From contig JALBYC010000013.1 of the NCBI GenBank assembly GCA_023212645.1, forward strand, positions 124,001-188,000: a stretch of 64,000 bases of DNA, given 5' to 3'. The notes under the pieces were generated by a model that was not told the DNA's origin, did no database searches, and saw only the letters and a list, made by a program, of their open reading frames with translations. The stretch's first letter is position 1. Each line of letters starts with the position of its first letter. Source of the stretch: Farysia itapuensis (taxonomy: Eukaryota; Basidiomycota; Ustilaginomycetes; Ustilaginales; Ustilaginaceae). The translations under genes and the position numbers were made by a program. Shown in pieces: positions 59,999 to 64,000 of this stretch.

Positions 59999-60574
59999 TC
60001 AAAGTCCCTTCTCGGACAGTGCGAAAGCGAAGGATCGAATGGCAGTCCATACGCCTTGCTTCTCGTTTGTCTGGTGCAGGGTGTCGGCACCCTTGGCAGC
60101 TTGAAGAACAATGATGAGGGTGGCCGTGGGGGCAACAAAGAGTACGTCCCGTTCGCCATCGGCACCTTCGTGATGTAGAGTGGCGACTTCCTGAGGACTC
60201 TGTCCACCTCGAGGACCGCTGATGGTGTATTCTTTGCCGTCGATCTCAACCTTCTTGGACTCGGATCGGATGTCAGACTGCGAGATAGTGGGTGCCGATA
60301 GCTGGACAAAGGTGTCAATCAGCTGGCGCACTGGTGCCTCTTCGAACAGCTTGGTGAACTTCTGCGATGAACCCTGGACAGCCTGTGCGTCGTCCTTGTC
60401 AAAAATGGCATAGTTCTCGATACCCGACGCAGGCGGCAGCTGCAGGCGTGCGAGCTCTGCAAAGTCAAAGTCGCTGAGAAGTGACTTGCGCTGCGGACCA
60501 CCGAGGTCTGCTGCCGAAGCCTCTGTACCATAGCCAGTGTGAGGACCTCTGTTTACTGCTCCTCCGCCTGCCAT
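59999..60574 (-). CDS. Small conserved-looking protein of unknown function
   Basis: A single-exon, 191-residue hydrophilic protein from the ATG at 60574. The N-terminus is Gly/Ser-rich (Met-Ala-Gly-Gly-Gly-Ala-Val). An Asp/Phe/Leu-rich helical segment (~32-45) and a compact region from ~75 to 185 follow, with Gly-Lys-Glu-Tyr-Thr-Ile-Ser-Gly and Asp-Val-Leu-Phe-Val-Ala-Pro-Thr-Ala-Thr-Leu-Ile-Ile-Val-Leu-Gln. No signal peptide, membrane helix or catalytic motif is recognised. It is convergent with the invertase gene (123 bp apart). Confidence 0.65.
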   Translation of the reverse strand: MAGGGAVNRGPHTGYGTEASAADLGGPQRKSLLSDFDFAELARLQLPPASGIENYAIFDKDDAQAVQGSSQKFTKLFEEAPVRQLIDTFVQLSAPTISQSDIRSESKKVEIDGKEYTISGPRGGQSPQEVATLHHEGADGERDVLFVAPTATLIIVLQAAKGADTLHQTNEKQGVWTAIRSFAFALSEKGL

Positions 60575-61564
60575 TTTTGTATGATGTATGCGTGTGCGAA
60601 GGCAGTCTGAAGCAGATCGGAGAGGTTCTTCTTATACTGCCCAACAAAGTCTTCTGCGGTGAAAATCTGACTCTGCAGATCTTCTTAGCCAGGTCTGTAG
60701 CTCACCACATCGGCATCATCACCGGGTTTGTCAGCCGCCACGCTGTGACGCAAGAAATGGCCGTGGACCCTTAGCTGTCAAGAAATTGGCACCTCCACAC
60801 ATAAGGCCAAAACTCGAATTAGAAGGCGCAAGCGTGCTAACGCTAGCCCAACAGAATGCTCAGTAGCGCACCAATCTTACGGTCTCTGACAGACAGTCAA
60901 CATCGCGGCTGTTGTAGCTCGAGCAGGTCACTGAGGAGTGCGAGCACCGTGATGCAAGATGTTGCTCCCTTTGTAGTGTGGCGTGCTCGACGTCAGATCT
61001 CTCAAACACACACGTGCGAAACGTCAAATGAAGGGCAGCATCGACCCACTCTGTTGGCAACTGACACAGCTGGGCATGGAGCAAATGCCGAGCGAACTCA
61101 GCCCCAGGCACAGGTGCATGCTTGAAGCATCTCATGAAGTTCCTTGGGGAAGATCTTGCGCCCACGTCTTGTTCGCTGTCTCTCGCAGCTCTAGTGCCTT
61201 CCAAAGCTCACGGTTTTGTCTCTACAGAAAATCCGCAGGTTTTTAGATCCTTATCTTAGTCACTGTAAGATGCAAGCTTATGAGCTTGATGGGTACAGAG
61301 GACGATCGAGATCTACTACAGCAGACTATCCGTTGACTTGGAGCGTTCTAAGCGGACACTATAGTCTCCCCATCTCGTAGCTCTTTGGAATCATCCTCTC
61401 TTCATTTGGTGCTTAGGCTGCTGGTCTCTTGCATCTACTCTGAGCAGATCCCTATGGCTGAGACGCCCTCGACAAGAGCGATTTCTCATAAAGATAAGGT
61501 GCCAGTATGCTGCAAAGTCTGGGATCGCCACTTTGACCGACTCCCCAACTTTTGACTGTCAAGC
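60575..61564. other. Divergent gene-poor interval
   Basis: About 1 kb between the small unknown gene and the DUF6534-like gene, which are transcribed away from each other. Short open frames (up to ~114 codons) on both strands carry no recognisable features. It should contain both promoters. Confidence 0.45.
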
Positions 61565-62960
61565 ATGTCTTCGACTCTTCACCCGAATCCTGAAGGGATT
61601 TATCTGCATTCGAAAGCTCCAGACTGGCTCCAAGTGTCAATACCATCAGCTCTAGGTAAGAACTACTATGTGTCCAAACTCATTGTAGCTAGACTGCTCA
61701 CCTCATTGATGCTTTTGACTTGCAGGACCATATTTTATCTTACGTACGTTGCCACTTGTATGACTGATAGCCCGCTTCCTTACACTGACTAAGCTTTCGT
61801 CTACACCAGTGGTGTCACTAAGTGTGCTTGCAGGTGGTAACCTGGCGCTCTACTTCTTGTATCTGCAGCATTTTGGAGGGCGAAAGGGCGACAGATGGTA
61901 CATCCAGCTTCTCGTTTTTGTCAGCATCGCAATCAATGTCTCTTTTGCGGTGTTCTCAATCCAGAGCTTCTATGTTGGCAATTTCGTCACAATGTATAGC
62001 CCACTTGGCTACGACATGAACGAGATGGAGCCCTACGTGATACCTGCCCACATACTCCAAGCGATTCCCGATGCGATCGGTCAGACCTACTTCGTCTTGC
62101 GCATTGCCAAGCTGTTCGACGGACGCAGATTGCGTACGAAGATTGCTACTGGTGTCACCTTGGTCGCTGTCGCGATCCAGGCCTGTCTCATGGTATACTT
62201 CGGTGTCGTGTTTTACAAAGTGAGGACCAAGAGCCGATTGGCACTAGACACTGACCTTCGAACGAGAATCCGCCGAATCATCGGAGTCTGGGCGACATTG
62301 TTCATCACGATCGAATTCGCCATGACAGCCACGACGATCGCACGCTTACTGATCCTGCGAAAGAGGAGCACAATGGACTATGCCCGCAAGATCATCTTCA
62401 ACCTCGCCGTGTACTCTCTTCAAGGACAGATTGCCCTGACGACTATCTCCATTTTGACCACCTATTCGTTTTTGAGATCGACCGAGGGATTCTACTCGCC
62501 CATGTACCTGTGCGCAGGATCGTGCTACACCATCGTCCTCATCTCTAACCTCCTGTACCGCACGACGGTTGCAAATGAGATGCGAGAAGCTCAGTCGAAC
62601 AACACCGGCGCCAATGAGCCGAAACCCGGTTACTGCATCCATGGTTGTCAGTTCCACCCACCACGCGATCAACACAGTCCCAGTCATCGACAAGTAAGCG
62701 AGTATGAGCCGGCGCCGTACCTTCCTTCTTCGTGTGTTAACTTCCATCACGTACCCTTACGAAGTCTCTCCGTCGGCGGTGAGGATGACCGGCAGCTCGA
62801 CGGCTCGGATGAAACACGCGTGGCGAGCCCCTCTACACCTCCACGCACCATGCCCTACAGAATCAGAACACGCGACAGCACCCTCTCGGCCAGCACGAGC
62901 AAGGACGCCGGCCACACTGCCGATGTTTGCCGAAGCGGTGATCCGAAATGGAGCTCATGA
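61565..62960 (+). CDS. DUF6534-type multi-pass membrane protein, three exons
   Basis: Exons 61565-61655, 61726-61743 (18 nt) and 61810-62960, all with GT-AG introns; 419 residues. The spliced sequence reads Ser-Ala-Leu-Gly-Pro-Tyr-Phe-Ile-Leu-Leu-Val-Ser-Leu, completing the first membrane helix that the third exon alone lacks. About seven hydrophobic segments lie between residues ~28 and 265, with a charged Arg/Lys loop (Thr-Arg-Ile-Arg-Arg-Ile) in the middle. A hydrophilic Ser/Pro/Arg-rich cytosolic-type tail carries a His/Cys-rich stretch (Gly-Tyr-Cys-Ile-His-Gly-Cys). The topology and the Gln-Ala-Ile-Pro-Asp-Ala...Gln-Thr-Tyr-Phe segment resemble the large basidiomycete DUF6534 family, whose function is unknown. 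Confidence 0.75.
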
Positions 62961-63137
62961 CGTTCTTTCTTCGACAAGAATCTGACGCTACGCTGCAGAC
63001 GCAAGCATCAGATAAAGGTTCGCGTTTCGGAACCGTCTCGAATTCCCTACATCTCGATACACATCACTTTCAAGGCTCAGTAGATACTTCCAATGCTCAA
63101 TACGAGAGAATCTGTATAAGATTGACGATGTTGCCGC

Positions 63138-64000
63138 CTACGAAGTGGGTTTGGTCTGTGCGGCGGCGTTGGTGGACGCAGTGGTGGCGAGGTAGTGGCC
63201 CCAGCAGGCTTGTTCGATCTCTGCGCGCGGGGCATCTCGTCCAGTCCAACGCTGGAACTGGTGGCATCCCTGTTCGAGCAAGATGGTGACACCGGGGATG
63301 GCGTTCCAGAGCTTTCGCGTTGGCGTTGGGGTCGGTGGTGAGTTGGCGTTGATCTGGTTGGCCAAGCTGAGTAAAGCCGTGTTGTAAGGCTTGTAGCTCA
63401 TATCGATCACGACGCCACCCAGCGGGCTGCGAAGGATGACGGGAGGCAGGTAAATCAACCCATTCTCGTTCGGGTCCAGTGTCGTACCCTCGGCAGGAAT
63501 GTTGGAGACGACCACTGAAGGACACAGCTCCTCTGGCAGCTTTGCGATATCTTCCAGGGCGTCGAGCACCTGCACGTTCCATTCGACAGGCACGGCTTGG
63601 GCCAGCTTTTCGGCGTTAGACCGGGTGCGGTTGAACAGCAGGATCCGTTTGACACCTGTGTGGTAAAGAGCGTACAGCGCGGCACGGGCTGAGCCACCGG
63701 CACCAATTACAAGTGCTGTCAAGTTCGGGTCGGCTAAATGGACTGTTCGCAGCGAGCGACGCGTGAGCGCCTCGATGGCAATCCAGTCTGTGTTGTCGCC
63801 CACAAGTGACTGAACGGTCCCTTTCAGGTCTCGCATGGGAATGATAGTGTTGACAGCACCAATGGCTTTGGCTTCAGGCGTGATCTTGTCGAGCTTGGGC
63901 ATGATGTTGAGCTTGTGTGGAATAGTGACGCTGGCGCCTCCAAAGTCTGGCGATCGGATGAAGCGGGTCACATCGTCATCGACCTCTGTCGTTTCGAACA
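63138..64000 (-). CDS. ARO1: AROM pentafunctional polypeptide, C-terminal shikimate dehydrogenase domain (runs off right edge)
   Basis: The minus-strand frame is open from the right edge to a stop at 63138, covering about 287 codons. The sequence Phe-Ile-Arg-Ser-Pro-Asp-Phe-Gly-Gly-Ala-Ser-Val-Thr-Ile-Pro-His-Lys is the shikimate-binding region with its catalytic Lys. Ala-Ile-Gly-Ala-Val-Asn-Thr and Gly-Asp-Asn-Thr-Asp-Trp follow. A nucleotide-binding Val-Ile-Gly-Ala-Gly-Gly-Ser-Ala-Arg-Ala loop, Asn-Arg-Thr and Trp-Thr-Gly-Arg-Asp-Ala-Pro complete the domain. The wording is closest to the fifth domain of fungal AROM, which carries out five steps of the prechorismate pathway; a free-standing shikimate dehydrogenase is the alternative, since the other four domains lie outside the window. 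Confidence 0.88.
   Translation of the reverse strand, partial: FETTEVDDDVTRFIRSPDFGGASVTIPHKLNIMPKLDKITPEAKAIGAVNTIIPMRDLKGTVQSLVGDNTDWIAIEALTRRSLRTVHLADPNLTALVIGAGGSARAALYALYHTGVKRILLFNRTRSNAEKLAQAVPVEWNVQVLDALEDIAKLPEELCPSVVVSNIPAEGTTLDPNENGLIYLPPVILRSPLGGVVIDMSYKPYNTALLSLANQINANSPPTPTPTRKLWNAIPGVTILLEQGCHQFQRWTGRDAPRAEIEQACWGHYLATTASTNAAAQTKPTS

Noticed and set aside
1..64000. CRISPR arrays, bacterial operons or phage
   Set aside because: No regularly spaced repeats; gene structure, introns and content are eukaryotic.

Overview
The window reads as nuclear DNA of a basidiomycete fungus, most likely a smut (Ustilaginales: Ustilago, Sporisorium, Pseudozyma and relatives). The support is mostly intron-poor genes, short GT-AG introns of about 60-90 nt, intron-containing nuclear tRNA genes, and fungal markers (CHS7, ERG3, septin, AROM, prohibitin, epsin). 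A HAC1-type bZIP gene matches the cib1 arrangement known from Ustilago maydis. The genus is an inference; no rRNA or other taxonomic marker is present.

Layout, left to right. 1-4.1 kb: an ARO8-type aminotransferase (cut by the left edge), ornithine carbamoyltransferase and an SFP1-like zinc-finger regulator, all on the minus strand. 4.1-6.6 kb: a gene-poor stretch ending in an intron-containing tRNA-Asp. 6.8-16.6 kb: a Gln-rich protein of unknown function, CHS7, an ASNSD1-like amidotransferase/asparagine-synthetase-like protein and a GYP5-like Rab GAP. 16.7-26.7 kb: DNA topoisomerase II, a mitochondrial seryl-tRNA synthetase carrying an extra membrane-type domain, prohibitin 1 and a five-exon uridine phosphorylase. 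27-38.9 kb: a membrane-associated unknown, SAC3 (mRNA export), the HAC1/cib1-like bZIP, a coiled-coil unknown and an MFS anion:cation symporter. 39-46.7 kb: a Ser-rich unknown, ERG3, a sideroflexin, PEX7, a tRNA-Leu-like gene and a cytochrome P450. 46.9-57.1 kb: epsin, a septin, DPH3, a RAB18-like GTPase and a large BAR/eisosome-like protein. 58-64 kb: a GH32 invertase without a visible signal peptide, a small unknown, a DUF6534-type membrane protein, and the C-terminus of AROM cut by the right edge.

Most genes are unrelated housekeeping genes, as expected for a core fungal chromosome; I see no biosynthetic cluster, transposon or CRISPR array. Many maximal reading frames begin at GTG or TTG, so I placed starts at the first plausible ATG and rebuilt introns by hand from splice signals and reading frame.

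The most informative element is the bZIP gene. Its two overlapping reading frames are joined by removing a 62-nt non-GT-AG segment bounded by IRE1-type stem-loops, the hallmark of the unfolded-protein-response switch. Other points of interest are the synthetase-membrane domain fusion, a 104-codon ATG-less and nearly acid-free extension upstream of TOP2, two micro-exons (16 and 18 nt), terminal phase-2 introns whose donor itself supplies a stop codon, and an atypical tRNA-Leu.
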